From: Micrococcales bacterium 73-13
GTDB taxonomy: Bacteria; Actinomycetota; Actinomycetes; Actinomycetales; Microbacteriaceae
DNA: 64,000 nt
Assembly (NCBI GenBank): GCA_001898855.1
Contig: MKVN01000027.1
Span: forward strand, 21,301-85,300
Direction of reading: 5' to 3'
Shown: piece after piece, positions 9,466 through 18,616 of the stretch
Layout: every line of letters begins with the position of its first letter
Position numbering within the stretch: position 1 is the stretch's first letter
Made by a program: the position numbers and the translations under genes
The notes under the pieces: generated by a model
What the model was told of the DNA's origin: nothing
Seen by the model: only the letters and a program-made list of their open reading frames with translations
Database searches by the model: none

Positions 9466-10673
9466 GGGCGCCCGGCCGAGGTGCGGGTCAGTGCGAGCCA
9501 GGCGAGCGCGGCGGCGCCGTCGACCATGACCTCCTCGTCGAACTCGGCCTTCGCCGAATGGTTCGGATGGGTCCCGCCGTCCGCCGAGCGGGCGGGCGCC
9601 GCGCCGAGCAGGAGGAAGGCGCCGGGGACGCGCTGCATCAGGCGGCCCATGTCGTCGCCGGCCGGCAGCGGTGCGGCGAGCGGCTGGAAGCGGTCGTCGC
9701 CGAGCAGCTCGCGGATCGCGCGCTCGAAGGCCGCGACCTCCGAGGCGGCGTTGACCACGACCGGGTAGCCGGGCACGAACCCGACCCGAGCGGACACCCC
9801 GTGCGCGGCCGCCACCCCGAGCGCGACGCGCTCGATCATCGCCGGCACGAGCGCGGCCGAGTCCTCCGCGAAGGCGCGCACGGTGCCGCGCAGCACCGCC
9901 GTGCTCGGGATGACGTTCGGCGCGTCGCCCGCGTGGACGCTGCCGACGGTGAGGATCACCGGACGCGACACGTCGAAGGAGCGGGTGACCGCCACCTGGA
10001 GCTGCGTCACGAGGTCCGCGGCCGCGGGGATCGGGTCCCTGGTGGTGTGCGGGAACGCGGCGTGCCCGCCGGCCCCCTCGATCGTGATCTCGAAGGTGCC
10101 GCTCGTGGCGTGCGAGACGCCGGCGCGACCGGCGAAGACCCCGTTCGGCAGGGTGTCGGAGAGCACGTGCAGCGCGTAGCTGGCGACCGCGTCCGGCCCG
10201 ACGACGTCCATCAGGCCCTCGTCGAGCATCGCCTGCATGCCCTCGTAGCCCTCCTCGCCCGGCTGGAACACGCAGACCACCCGGCCGGCGAGCTCGGCGC
10301 GGAGCTCGTGCAGCAGCGCCGCCGCGCCGACGAGCATCGCGGCGTGCAGGTCGTGCCCGCAGGCGTGCATCCGGCCGTCGTCCTCGGATCGCGGGTCGTT
10401 GCCGTCGTCCTCGAGGATCGGCAGCGCGTCGAGATCCGCGCGCAGCACCACCGTCGGCCCGGGCCTCGCGCCTTCGATCACCAGCACCCGGGACGCGACC
10501 GCGCGCCCCGGCGTCGCCGCGAGCCCGTGCGCCGCGAGGGCCGCGTCGAGCGCCGCGACGGTCCGCGGCAGGTCGAGGCCGACCTCCGGATGGGCGTGCA
10601 GCGTCCGCCGGAGCGCGACGAGCTCGGCGCGCAACGAGGCCGCGCGGGCGAGCACCTCCTGCGCCGCGACCAT
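9462..10673 (-). CDS. M20-family amidohydrolase (N-acyl amino acid / carboxypeptidase type)
   Basis: A 403-residue M20D-type metallo-amidohydrolase, related to hippurate hydrolases, IAA-amino acid hydrolases and N-acyl-amino acid deacetylases. Metal and catalytic motifs seen: RADLDALPI, MHACGHDLHAAM, FQPGEEGYEGMQAML, and a dimerisation-domain segment GGHAAFPHTTRDPI. The final metal ligand lies in GGTHPNHSAKAEFDEE. ATG at 10673 overlaps the upstream stop by one base (TGATG); a GTG lies one codon earlier. No signal peptide, so it acts in the cytosol. In context it probably cleaves an amide bond of the imported compound or of the monooxygenase product. Confidence 0.92.
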   Translation of the reverse strand: MVAAQEVLARAASLRAELVALRRTLHAHPEVGLDLPRTVAALDAALAAHGLAATPGRAVASRVLVIEGARPGPTVVLRADLDALPILEDDGNDPRSEDDGRMHACGHDLHAAMLVGAAALLHELRAELAGRVVCVFQPGEEGYEGMQAMLDEGLMDVVGPDAVASYALHVLSDTLPNGVFAGRAGVSHATSGTFEITIEGAGGHAAFPHTTRDPIPAAADLVTQLQVAVTRSFDVSRPVILTVGSVHAGDAPNVIPSTAVLRGTVRAFAEDSAALVPAMIERVALGVAAAHGVSARVGFVPGYPVVVNAASEVAAFERAIRELLGDDRFQPLAAPLPAGDDMGRLMQRVPGAFLLLGAAPARSADGGTHPNHSAKAEFDEEVMVDGAAALAWLALTRTSAGRP

Positions 10674-11950
10674 CACCGCACCCAGGTCGCCTCGAGCGCC
10701 CGCAGCGTGTTCCCGCCGACGACCTTTCGGATGTCGTCGTCGGAGTACCCGTGCTGGACGAGCCAGCCGATCGCGTTCCGGAAGTTCTCCGTCGGGTTCT
10801 CCATGCCGGCGACGTGATCGTACGTCGTCACGGGGGTGTCCGGGTCGACCCCCTCGCGCGTCCCCGGCGCCGGCGGGGACGCGGGGTCCGGCGACGCCAC
10901 GTTCGAGCCGAAGTGGCCCGCGAACACGATGTGCAGCCTCCGATGATCGGCGTACAGCGTGTCCGGCCCCAGGGTCACATGGTCGATGCCCATGAGCTCG
11001 GCGCAGTACTCGAAGTGGCGCATCACGGTTTCGATGTTGTGGGCGTCGACCCCCGGGGCGAGCGTCGAATTGGGCGCCGACTCGATGCCGAGGAGGCCGC
11101 CCCGCTCGGCGAGCGCCCGGAGCACCGAGTCCGGCTTCATCCGCTCGCTCGGCCACACCCCCCGCGCGCCGGCATGCGTGATCATGACGGGCGCGGCCGA
11201 GGCGTGGATGGTGTCGAGCGAGGTGCGGTCGCCGGCGTGCGAGAGGTCGATCGACATGCCGAGCCGGTTCATCCGCTCGACGACGCGATGCCCGAACCGG
11301 GTCAGGCCGCCGTCGGAGGACTCCTTGAGGCCGCCGCCGACGAGGTTCGCCTCGTTGTAGACGAGCCCCATCTGCCGCACGCCCCAGCCGTAGAGCACGT
11401 CGAGCCGGTCGAGGTCGTTCTCGATCATCGTCGCCGCCTCGATGGTGAGCACCCAGCCCATGTGGCCGGAGCCGTGCATCGACCGCAGCTCGTCGATCGT
11501 GTGCACCGGACGGACGTAGTCCTGGTGCGCGATGTCGGCGAGCCGATGGCCGACGTCGTAGACGATGTCGCCCCAGGTCCAGCCGTAGTGGCTCGCGATG
11601 CAGCCGGTGGGGCCGGCCAGCGAGTCGAACATGACGTCGATCCCGGAGTAGGAGAGCGCCTCGAAGCCGACCGGATAGCGGCCGCCCTGCCCGTACTCGA
11701 TGGCCTCGGACATGTCGAGCGGGTAGATCTGCGGATGGTCGTGCAGGCTGATCACGAGCGAGTCCTGCAGCAGTCGCTCCGCCCGATCCCGCTGCTGCTC
11801 GGTCAGCCCGAGGTCGTGCAGCGGCAGCCGGTCGATCTCGGGGGTGAGCTCGTACGCCTTGTAGTCCTCGCCCGGCCGGAGGTAGTCGAACGATCGATAG
11901 CCGCGGTAGCCCTCGTGCTGCGCGAAGCCGCGGGTGCCCTCGCCGCTCAT
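10673..11950 (-). CDS. M19 membrane-dipeptidase-like amidohydrolase with variant metal motif
   Basis: A 425-residue protein of the renal-dipeptidase (M19) superfamily, longer than the usual 330-400. Recognisable positions: the metal-bridging Glu in VLTIEAATM, the two later histidines in SIDLSHAGD and MITHAGARGVW, and the Asp in HVTLGPDTLYADH. The first metal motif, normally HxD (GHND), reads SLHDHPQ, i.e. HxH, as in other amidohydrolases. There is no signal peptide, so despite the family name it is cytosolic. ATG at 11950 overlaps the upstream gene by 4 bp. A non-classical substrate (cyclic amide or modified dipeptide) is inferred. Confidence 0.85.
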   Translation of the reverse strand: MSGEGTRGFAQHEGYRGYRSFDYLRPGEDYKAYELTPEIDRLPLHDLGLTEQQRDRAERLLQDSLVISLHDHPQIYPLDMSEAIEYGQGGRYPVGFEALSYSGIDVMFDSLAGPTGCIASHYGWTWGDIVYDVGHRLADIAHQDYVRPVHTIDELRSMHGSGHMGWVLTIEAATMIENDLDRLDVLYGWGVRQMGLVYNEANLVGGGLKESSDGGLTRFGHRVVERMNRLGMSIDLSHAGDRTSLDTIHASAAPVMITHAGARGVWPSERMKPDSVLRALAERGGLLGIESAPNSTLAPGVDAHNIETVMRHFEYCAELMGIDHVTLGPDTLYADHRRLHIVFAGHFGSNVASPDPASPPAPGTREGVDPDTPVTTYDHVAGMENPTENFRNAIGWLVQHGYSDDDIRKVVGGNTLRALEATWVR

Positions 11951-12996
11951 CCGGCGGTCGCCGGGAGCTTGTCGGCGAACAGCGCGAGCGCGTTGTCCCG
12001 CAGGATCGCCCTCCGCTGCGCCTCGGTGAGGATGTCGCTGGTGCGCATGTCCGCGCACAGCTCCGCGCCCATCTGCGCGTTCGTGTAGGGGAAGTCGCTC
12101 CCCCACAGGATGCGGGTCGGGTCGGCGAGCGCGAGCAGCGACGCCATCTGATGCGGCAGCACCGAGCCGGCGGTGTCGAACCAGCAGGAGCGCAGGCTTT
12201 CGATCATGCTCGGGTAGCGCTGCTGGCCGGCCTCGGCGTTCCCGCGCTTCACGTTGCGCTCGATGCGCTGCGCGAGGGCCGGCAGCGCCGAACCCGCGTG
12301 CGGGATGATCATCCGCACCCCGGGGTTGCGCACCAGCTGACCGGAGAAGATCAGGTTGATGAACGTCCTGGTCGTGTCGAAGAAGTACTCGTACATCGAG
12401 CGCGACCAGCCGGGCATCACCTGCGCGGGGAAGGCGGCGGGCTCGGTCGGATGGACCAGCACCCGGGCCCGGTAGCGGCCGAGCGCCTCGAACACCGGCT
12501 CGAGCGACGGGTCGCCGAGGTAGACGCCGTTGGTGTGGGTCATCAGGCACACGCCCCAGGCGCCGAGCCGCTCGTACGCGTGCTCGATCTCCGCGATCGC
12601 CCGGTCGACGCCGTCCATCGGGATGGACGCGAAGAACCCGAGCCGGCCGGGGTGGTCGCGCGCGAGCTGCGCGCCCTCCTCGTTCGCGTCGCGCGCGACC
12701 TTCGCCGGGTCGTTGTTGGCCAGCTGCACCCCCGGCGTCGAGATGGAGAGCACCGCGGTCTCGATGCCGAGGTTCTCCATGTGCGCGAGCTGAGCATCCA
12801 GCGACCACGACGGCACGCCGGCGTGGTAGCCGTCCGGGTGCGTGATCCCGGCCGCGTCGATCGCGGCGCGGTAGGGCGCCGGGAAGTAGTGCGTGTGGGT
12901 GTCGATCGCACCCAGCGAGCGACGGGAGAGCGGGCCCGAGTCGAGCCGGGCCTGGTTCTCCTCGTCGGAGTGGAAGTCCATCGGGGCGGTGCTCAC
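11947..12996 (-). CDS. Amidohydrolase-2 family metal-dependent hydrolase/decarboxylase
   Basis: A 349-residue TIM-barrel protein of the amidohydrolase-2 (ACMSD-like) family. Zn-site motifs: IDTHTHYFP (HxH) near residue 27, a His in VLVHPTEPAAF, IIPHAGSALPALAQRI, and the catalytic Asp in ILWGSDFPYTN. Members include aminocarboxymuconate semialdehyde decarboxylase, gamma-resorcylate decarboxylase and some hydrolases, so the reaction is either non-oxidative decarboxylation or C-C/C-N hydrolysis. GTG at 12996 overlaps the monooxygenase stop by 4 bp (GTGA), which fixes the start. Likely handles the ring-opened or oxidised product of that monooxygenase. Confidence 0.9.
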   Translation of the reverse strand: MSTAPMDFHSDEENQARLDSGPLSRRSLGAIDTHTHYFPAPYRAAIDAAGITHPDGYHAGVPSWSLDAQLAHMENLGIETAVLSISTPGVQLANNDPAKVARDANEEGAQLARDHPGRLGFFASIPMDGVDRAIAEIEHAYERLGAWGVCLMTHTNGVYLGDPSLEPVFEALGRYRARVLVHPTEPAAFPAQVMPGWSRSMYEYFFDTTRTFINLIFSGQLVRNPGVRMIIPHAGSALPALAQRIERNVKRGNAEAGQQRYPSMIESLRSCWFDTAGSVLPHQMASLLALADPTRILWGSDFPYTNAQMGAELCADMRTSDILTEAQRRAILRDNALALFADKLPATAG

Positions 12997-14180
12997 CAGG
13001 ACCACCCCCGCTTCGCCGGCGCCTCGTAGACGCCTGCGGCTTCCAATACGGGGAACACCCCTTCTAGCATTGCGACCTCCTTGGGATCCCAGAGCATGTT
13101 GAGCATCATGTAGCCGCGCAGACCCGTGTACCGGTGGATCTCGATGATCTGCTCGGCGATCTCCTCGGCGGTGCCGACGAGCACCCGGCTGCCGGCGGCG
13201 AGCCCGATCTTCTTCGCGGCCTCGTCGAGCTCGGTGCCGAACAGCTGCGCGTAGGTCTGGCTCCCGCCGAGGAAGCCCTTGGCCCAGCCGCGCGCGGCCG
13301 GCATGTCGATGTGCTCGACGATCCAGTCGAGCTTGTCCTTGGCCGCCCGGCTGGTCTTGTCGACGACCACGCCGATGGAGCCCGCCGCGCTCACCGCGTA
13401 CGGCTCGCGGCCCGCGGCGGCGGCGCGCGCCTCGAGGCCGTCCACCAGCGACTTGGTGGCGTCGAGGTCGTCGGTCACCGCGAAGAAGGCGTAGTCGGCC
13501 GACCTGGCGATGAACTCCTGCCCGGCCGGCGAGGCGCCGGCGTTGAAGATCGCCGGCGACTCCTGCACCGGGTAGGGCCCGCGGGGCACGCCGCGCAGGT
13601 GGTAGTACTTCCCCTCGAAGTCGATCGGCTTGCCGTCCGCGGCCCACAGCGCGCGCACGGCGTCGAGCGTCTCGGCGACGACGGCGTAGCGCTCGTCGTG
13701 CTCGACGCCCTCGATGCCGAACAGCAGCTCCTCGCTCCCCTTCGACCCGGGGACGATGTTCCACCCCCACCGTCCTCCGGAGAGGACGTCCAGATTGGCG
13801 CCGAGCCGGGCGAGCACGACCGGCGAGAGGTAGCGCGCGTGCATCGTGGTGACGACGCCGATGTGCTCGGTGGCCGCCATCACGATCGGGGCGAAGATCG
13901 GCGCCGAGACGCAGGGCTCGCCGTGCCCGACCCGCGCGTTGTCCTCGCCGTGGTTGGTGTAGCCGTCGGCGAAGAAGACGAAGTCGAAGCCGACCCGCTC
14001 CGCGGTCCTCGCGAGCTCGGCGTGCGAGTTGAAGTCGAGGATGTCGGGGTTGCGCTCGGCGACGGCGCGCGAGGTGACGTTCGGCGACGGCGAGTTCGGC
14101 CACATCATGCCGAACCGGAGGTTCGCGTCCGGCCGACGCGGCTTCATCCGGCGCGGTCCGGTCGCTAGCGGTTGGTTCAA
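12993..14180 (-). CDS. LLM-class flavin monooxygenase, RutA-like
   Basis: A 395-residue luciferase-like monooxygenase. MHARYLSPVVLARLGANLD, LSGGRWGWNIVPGS and EHDERYAVVAETLDAVRALW follow the pattern of the RutA (pyrimidine ring-opening) group rather than the NtaA group. RutA-group enzymes use reduced flavin and O2 to cleave amide C-N or related bonds. TTG at 14180 is chosen because AGGAAG lies 9 nt upstream; ATG at 14147 is an alternative. It sits 22 nt downstream of the ketopantoate-reductase-like gene and overlaps the amidohydrolase-2 gene. The flavin reductase four genes downstream is its obvious partner. The identity of the substrate cannot be read from the sequence. Confidence 0.9.
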   Translation of the reverse strand: MNQPLATGPRRMKPRRPDANLRFGMMWPNSPSPNVTSRAVAERNPDILDFNSHAELARTAERVGFDFVFFADGYTNHGEDNARVGHGEPCVSAPIFAPIVMAATEHIGVVTTMHARYLSPVVLARLGANLDVLSGGRWGWNIVPGSKGSEELLFGIEGVEHDERYAVVAETLDAVRALWAADGKPIDFEGKYYHLRGVPRGPYPVQESPAIFNAGASPAGQEFIARSADYAFFAVTDDLDATKSLVDGLEARAAAAGREPYAVSAAGSIGVVVDKTSRAAKDKLDWIVEHIDMPAARGWAKGFLGGSQTYAQLFGTELDEAAKKIGLAAGSRVLVGTAEEIAEQIIEIHRYTGLRGYMMLNMLWDPKEVAMLEGVFPVLEAAGVYEAPAKRGWSW

Positions 14181-14202
14181 TGTCCGGTCTTCCTTTCCCA
14201 GG

Positions 14203-15225
14203 TCAGTTCGTGACGGCCAGCTCGGCGAGGTTGGCCCGGCCGAAGCCGCGCTCCCCCGCCTCGATCTCGCCGAGGAGTCGCTCGAGCCGCCTCAGGTGCG
14301 GCGCCTCGATGCCGTGCCGCTCGCCGGCGGCGATGACGGATCGGAGCTCCGGCCGCGCCTCGGTCGGTCGCCTCCGCACCGCGAGGTCGCGGAACACTCC
14401 GCTGCGCTCCTTGCCCGGCAGCGAGCCCGTGAAGCGGACCAGTGCGTCGAAGGCGAGCCGGCGCGCGTCGGGGTCGGCGTCGACGGTCAGGTCGAAGGCG
14501 TCGATCCCGTCGAACGGGTGCAGTGCGATGCCCTCCGCCCTGGTGACGGCGACCACCTCGGAGACGACGGCGCTCATCACGTCGCGGTGCTCGTCGATGA
14601 CCGTCGCGGTGTGCTCGTCGACGAGCGACGTCGCGCTGAGCACCGCTGCGATGCCGCGCTTCGACCAGAGATAGCCTTCGACGTCGTCGCTCGCCTCGAC
14701 CTCGCCGAATCCCCGCAGATCCTCGACGAAGACGGCGACCCGATCGGTCCGGTCGCCGCGGCGCTCCCCGATGACCATCATCCCTGGCCCGCCGGAGCGG
14801 ATCCGGCCGGGGGCGACGACGTCGGCGGCGAAGTTGACGAAGGCGCTGAGCACCCGGTCCGCGCCGAGCGACTCGGCGGCGAGGCCGAAGGTGTCGCCGT
14901 TCTGGCACAGCAGCACGGCGCCGTCCTCCGGCAGCATCGGCGCCAGCCATGCCGCGGCATCGGCGACGTGGTGCGACTTGGTCGCGAGCAGCACCCGCGT
15001 CAGGGTGCCGAGACCGGTCAGCTCCTCCGGCGTGTGCGCCGCGGCCACGAGGGCGGCGTCCTCCTCGCCGGTCACCGGGTCGACGAGCACGATCCCGTGC
15101 GAGCGGATCGCGGCGACGTGCTCGGCGTCGGCGTCGACGACGGTGACGGCGTGCCCGGAGCGCGCGAGGTAGTGCGCCAGGCTGCCGCCGATCGCGCCGG
15201 CCCCGAGGACGAGGTACTCGGTCAC
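14203..15225 (-). CDS. Ketopantoate reductase-like (ApbA/PanE family) oxidoreductase
   Basis: A 340-residue NAD(P)-dependent reductase with a Rossmann start VLGAGAIGGSLAHYLARSGH and a C-terminal helical domain of the ApbA/PanE type (the conserved Lys is probably in LLATKSHH; SKRGIAAVLSATS lies at the start of the C-domain). GTG at 15225 has an exceptional Shine-Dalgarno, AGGAGGTGATC, 4 nt before it. The true panE role is unlikely to require a place in this operon; a reduction of a 2-oxo acid or beta-keto product of the pathway is more probable. It follows an intercistronic hairpin. Confidence 0.85.
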   Translation of the reverse strand: MTEYLVLGAGAIGGSLAHYLARSGHAVTVVDADAEHVAAIRSHGIVLVDPVTGEEDAALVAAAHTPEELTGLGTLTRVLLATKSHHVADAAAWLAPMLPEDGAVLLCQNGDTFGLAAESLGADRVLSAFVNFAADVVAPGRIRSGGPGMMVIGERRGDRTDRVAVFVEDLRGFGEVEASDDVEGYLWSKRGIAAVLSATSLVDEHTATVIDEHRDVMSAVVSEVVAVTRAEGIALHPFDGIDAFDLTVDADPDARRLAFDALVRFTGSLPGKERSGVFRDLAVRRRPTEARPELRSVIAAGERHGIEAPHLRRLERLLGEIEAGERGFGRANLAELAVTN

Positions 15226-15273
15226 CGCGGATCACCTCCTCATCGGTCGCGGTGTCGGACTGGGGCCCACGAG

Positions 15274-15303
15274 GGCGGGGTGCGCACGACGGCGCACCCC
15301 GCC
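15274..15303 (-). terminator. Perfect 12-bp intercistronic hairpin after the SBP gene
   Basis: GGCGGGGTGCGC and GCGCACCCCGCC form a perfect 12-bp stem with a 6-nt loop (ACGACG), located 7 nt after the stop of the substrate-binding-protein gene and before the reductase gene. No T-run follows on the minus strand. Placed inside one operon, it most likely works as a partial terminator or 3' mRNA stabiliser that raises binding-protein levels over the enzymes. Confidence 0.6.
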
Positions 15304-15310
15304 CCGGGGA

Positions 15311-16915
15311 TCACTGGGACTTCCAGAGCTCCGAGTAGAGCAGCAGGGAGTCGCCCGTGAAGGTGATGCCCTTCACCGCCGGCACGGAGGCCATCGGCAG
15401 GCTCAGCTCGTTGATCGGGATGTGGATGCCCTGCTCCACGATGATCTCCTGAGCCTCGGCGAGCAGCTTGTTGCGCGCCGCCGGGTCGGTCTGCACCAGC
15501 TGCTGGTTCAGCACCTCGTCGAGCTTCGGGTCGAGCCCGCGGAACGCCGTGCGGAGCACGTCGCCGTCGCCGCGGGTGAGCGCCGAGATGCGCAGCTCGT
15601 AGTCGCCGCTCGTCCAGGCGGTCGTCTCGTCAGCATCCGGGAGCGGTCGCAGCACGAACTCGATCCCGATCTCTGCGGCCTGCTGCTGGATGAGCTCCAT
15701 CAGCGGGACGTACGGCGCCATCCGCTGGGCGGCGTAGAGCAGCGAGACGCTCGCGCGGACGCCGTCCTTCTCGCGGATGCCGTCGGCGCCGGCCTTCCAG
15801 CCGTCGGCGTCGAGCATCGACTTCGCGGCCGCCGGGTCGTAGGCCATCTTCGAGGAGAGGTCGGTGTAGCCCGGGGTGGCGGCGGACAGGACGCTCGTGG
15901 CGGCCGGCTGGTACTTCGTCAGGGTCGAGTCGACGAGCAGCTGCCGGTCGAACGCGGCCTGCAGCGCCTGCCGGATCACCGGGTCGACGAGCACGCCGGC
16001 CTTCGGATTCGCCATCAGGCCCTGGGTCACGCCCGGGTTGGAGCGCACCGAGATCGGCGTGTCGCCGAGCACCGCGAGATCGGGCTTGTTCACCTCGGTC
16101 ATCACGTCCGCGGCGCCCGAGACGACGGAGCCGGCGCGCACGCCGCTCTCCGGGACGATCTGCACCTCGATCGAGTCGAGGTAGGCGCGGCCCTGGTGCA
16201 GCGGCGCCGGCGCCCACGCGTAGTCGTCGCGCACGCTGAGCGACATGCCGTTGTCCTTGACGTACTTGTCGATCGTGAACGCCCCGGTGCCGCTGACGCC
16301 GGCGCACCGGGCGCCCTGGTCCTTGACGGCGTCCGCGTCCGAGATGATGCCCATCGACGGCGTGGCGAGCGAGGCGAGGAACGCCGCGTTCGGCGTCTCG
16401 AAGCCCACCTTCACGGTGTGGTCGTCGACGACCTCCGTGCCGGTCGACCCGGCGAGGTAGCTGGAGGCGAGGCGGGCCTTCGCGCCGAGGGCGATGATGG
16501 CGTCGAAGTTCGCCTTGACCGAGTCGGCGGTGAACGGCGTCCCGTCGGAGAAGGTCACGTCGTCGCGCAGGTGGAAGGTGTACTCGGTGCCGTCGGAGGA
16601 CACGTCCCACGACTCGGCGAGCCACGGCAGGATCTCGCCGCTGTCGGCGTCCTGGTAGACGAGGGAGTCGTAGGCCGAGCGCATGACGGACAGCAGCGAG
16701 CGCCCGATCAGCTGCTGCGGGTCGACGCAGCCCTCGTCGGAGGGGATGTCCGCGATGAGCGAGCCGCCGACGACCGGCGCGTTCGGGTCGGGCGCATCGC
16801 CCGTCGACGTCGGGGCCGGGCCCGCGGAGGGGCCGCAGCCGGCGAGGCCGACCGACATCGCGACCGCCGCGACGCCGAGCGCCCACGCGGTGGTGCGGGA
16901 CTTGAGATTCGACAC
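15311..16915 (-). CDS. ABC transporter substrate-binding lipoprotein, family 5 (peptide/nickel type)
   Basis: A 534-residue secreted lipoprotein. The signal peptide ends in a lipobox VGLAGC with Cys27, so it is anchored outside the membrane. The family-5 body is recognised by ILPWLAESWDVSSDGTEYTFHLRDDVTFSDGTPF split over the normal SBP_bac_5 positions (about 105-145) and by the DPVIRQALQAAFDRQLLVD segment. It captures the transported compound for the permeases encoded upstream. GTG at 16915 is preferred over upstream codons because GAGGAAC precedes it and the signal peptide then starts correctly. Family 5 covers di- and oligopeptides, opines, nickel chelates and some xenobiotics. Confidence 0.95.
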   Translation of the reverse strand: MSNLKSRTTAWALGVAAVAMSVGLAGCGPSAGPAPTSTGDAPDPNAPVVGGSLIADIPSDEGCVDPQQLIGRSLLSVMRSAYDSLVYQDADSGEILPWLAESWDVSSDGTEYTFHLRDDVTFSDGTPFTADSVKANFDAIIALGAKARLASSYLAGSTGTEVVDDHTVKVGFETPNAAFLASLATPSMGIISDADAVKDQGARCAGVSGTGAFTIDKYVKDNGMSLSVRDDYAWAPAPLHQGRAYLDSIEVQIVPESGVRAGSVVSGAADVMTEVNKPDLAVLGDTPISVRSNPGVTQGLMANPKAGVLVDPVIRQALQAAFDRQLLVDSTLTKYQPAATSVLSAATPGYTDLSSKMAYDPAAAKSMLDADGWKAGADGIREKDGVRASVSLLYAAQRMAPYVPLMELIQQQAAEIGIEFVLRPLPDADETTAWTSGDYELRISALTRGDGDVLRTAFRGLDPKLDEVLNQQLVQTDPAARNKLLAEAQEIIVEQGIHIPINELSLPMASVPAVKGITFTGDSLLLYSELWKSQ

Positions 16916-16962
16916 GGGTTTGTTCCTCTCGTTGTGTGCTGTGAATGCGTACTGGTGGTGCC

Positions 16963-18612
16963 TCAAGGCGCGACGGCCGAGTCCCGGCCGGGGATCGCGT
17001 CCAGGAGCTGTTGGGTGTAGGGGTGCTGGGGGTCGGCGAAGACCCGGGCGGTGGGCCCCGCCTCCACGACGCCGCCCGCGCGCATGACGACGACGTCGTG
17101 GCAGAGCTGGTGCACGACGGCGAGGTCGTGGGAGATGAAGAGGTAGCTGAGATCGAGCCGGCGCTGCAGGTCCACCAGGAGGTCGAGGATCTGCGCCTGG
17201 ACCGAGACGTCGAGGGCGGAGACCGGCTCGTCGAGGACCACCAGCTCGGGCTGGATCGCGAGCGCCCGGGCGATCGCGACCCGCTGACGCTGGCCTCCGG
17301 ACAGCTCGGCGGGTCGATGGTCCGAGTACGAGGCGGGCAGCGCGACGAGGCCGAGCAGCTCCTCGACGCGGGCCCGCCGCGAGGCCCGGTCGCCGATCCC
17401 GTACTCCCGCAGCGGCTCCTCGATGATCCGGCCGACGGTGAGCCTCGGGCTCAGCGAGGCGTACGGGCTCTGGTACACGAACTGGATGCGACGGCGCAGT
17501 GCCCGCAGCGCCCGGCCGCCGACCCTGGCGATGTCCTCGCCGTCGAACAGGATCCGGCCCTCGTCCGGGGTCTCCAGCCGCATGACGAGGCGCGCGGTCG
17601 TGGACTTGCCCGACCCGGACTCGCCGACGATGCCCAGGGTGCGACCGCGCTCGATCCGCAGGTCGACGCCGTCGACCGCTCGGAGCATGGTCGGCCGGTG
17701 GCCCGGCTCGCTGACGCGGAAGGCCTTGACCAGGCCGGTCGCCTCGAGGATCGGCCGGTCCGACGACGGCGCGGCCGCGAGATCGACGAGCACCCGGTCG
17801 GAGCGCAGGCCCGGGGCCGCGTCGAGGAGCCGCCGGGTGTAGGGGTCCGCGGGCGACTCCAGCACCCGGCGCGTCGGCCCGGACTCGACGACCGCGCCGT
17901 GAGACATCACGACGATCCGGTCGGCCCGGTCGGCGGCCACCCCCAGGTCGTGCGTGATGAGCAGCACGCCGGTGCCGAACTCGGCGGTGATCCCGTCGAT
18001 CGAGTCGAGGATGCGCTTCTGCACCGTGACGTCGAGCGCGCTGGTCGGCTCGTCGGCGACGACCAGGCTCGGCCGGCAGGCGAACGCCATCGCGATGAGC
18101 ACCCGCTGCCGCATGCCGCCGGAGAGCTGGTGCGGGAACTGCGCCGCCCGGATCTCCGGCTCGCGCAGCCCGGCCTCGCGGAGCAGCTCGACGGCGCGCG
18201 CCCTGGCCTGGGCCCGGTCGAGGCGGGTGTGCGCGCGCAGCGCGTCCGACACCTGATCCCCGACCTTGCGCAGCGGATTGAGCGAGGTCATCGGGTCCTG
18301 CGGGATGAATCCCATGACGCTGCCGCGCAGCGGGCGCAGCTGACGCTCGCTCGCCGCCGTGACGTCGTGCCCGCCGACCACGATCGTCCCGCCGGTCACG
18401 CGCGCCTCGGGCGGCAGGATGCCGAGCACGGCCTGCGCGACGGTCGACTTGCCGGACCCCGACTCGCCGACCACGGCGACGACCTCGCCCGCCGCGACCT
18501 CGAACGAGACGCCCCGGACCGCCGGCAGCACGCCGCGCCAGGTCTGATAGCCGATCTCCAGGCCCTCGACCCGGAGGGTCGGCGACGGGAGCGAGGGGCT
18601 CGTCTGCGTCAC
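16963..18612 (-). CDS. Fused dipeptide ABC transporter ATPase (DppD-DppF type)
   Basis: A 549-residue protein with two complete ABC ATPase modules. Module 1 (about 10-260) has Walker [10 protein letters not shown], signature LSGGMRQRV and Walker [12 protein letters not shown]; module 2 (about 275-545) has [18 protein letters not shown] and [11 protein letters not shown]. Each carries the oligopeptide-type C-terminal extension ([32 protein letters not shown]). The fusion replaces separate DppD and DppF chains. GTG at 18612 lies 4 nt after the stop of the DppC-like gene. It powers uptake through the two permeases. Confidence 0.96.
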   Translation of the reverse strand: MTQTSPSLPSPTLRVEGLEIGYQTWRGVLPAVRGVSFEVAAGEVVAVVGESGSGKSTVAQAVLGILPPEARVTGGTIVVGGHDVTAASERQLRPLRGSVMGFIPQDPMTSLNPLRKVGDQVSDALRAHTRLDRAQARARAVELLREAGLREPEIRAAQFPHQLSGGMRQRVLIAMAFACRPSLVVADEPTSALDVTVQKRILDSIDGITAEFGTGVLLITHDLGVAADRADRIVVMSHGAVVESGPTRRVLESPADPYTRRLLDAAPGLRSDRVLVDLAAAPSSDRPILEATGLVKAFRVSEPGHRPTMLRAVDGVDLRIERGRTLGIVGESGSGKSTTARLVMRLETPDEGRILFDGEDIARVGGRALRALRRRIQFVYQSPYASLSPRLTVGRIIEEPLREYGIGDRASRRARVEELLGLVALPASYSDHRPAELSGGQRQRVAIARALAIQPELVVLDEPVSALDVSVQAQILDLLVDLQRRLDLSYLFISHDLAVVHQLCHDVVVMRAGGVVEAGPTARVFADPQHPYTQQLLDAIPGRDSAVAP

Positions 18613-18616
18613 GACA

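Noticed and set aside
14203-15225. Assignment as the pantothenate-pathway panE because panC is near
   Set aside because: It lies inside the catabolic operon, separated from panC by the importer and regulator genes; the fold is shared by many reductases.
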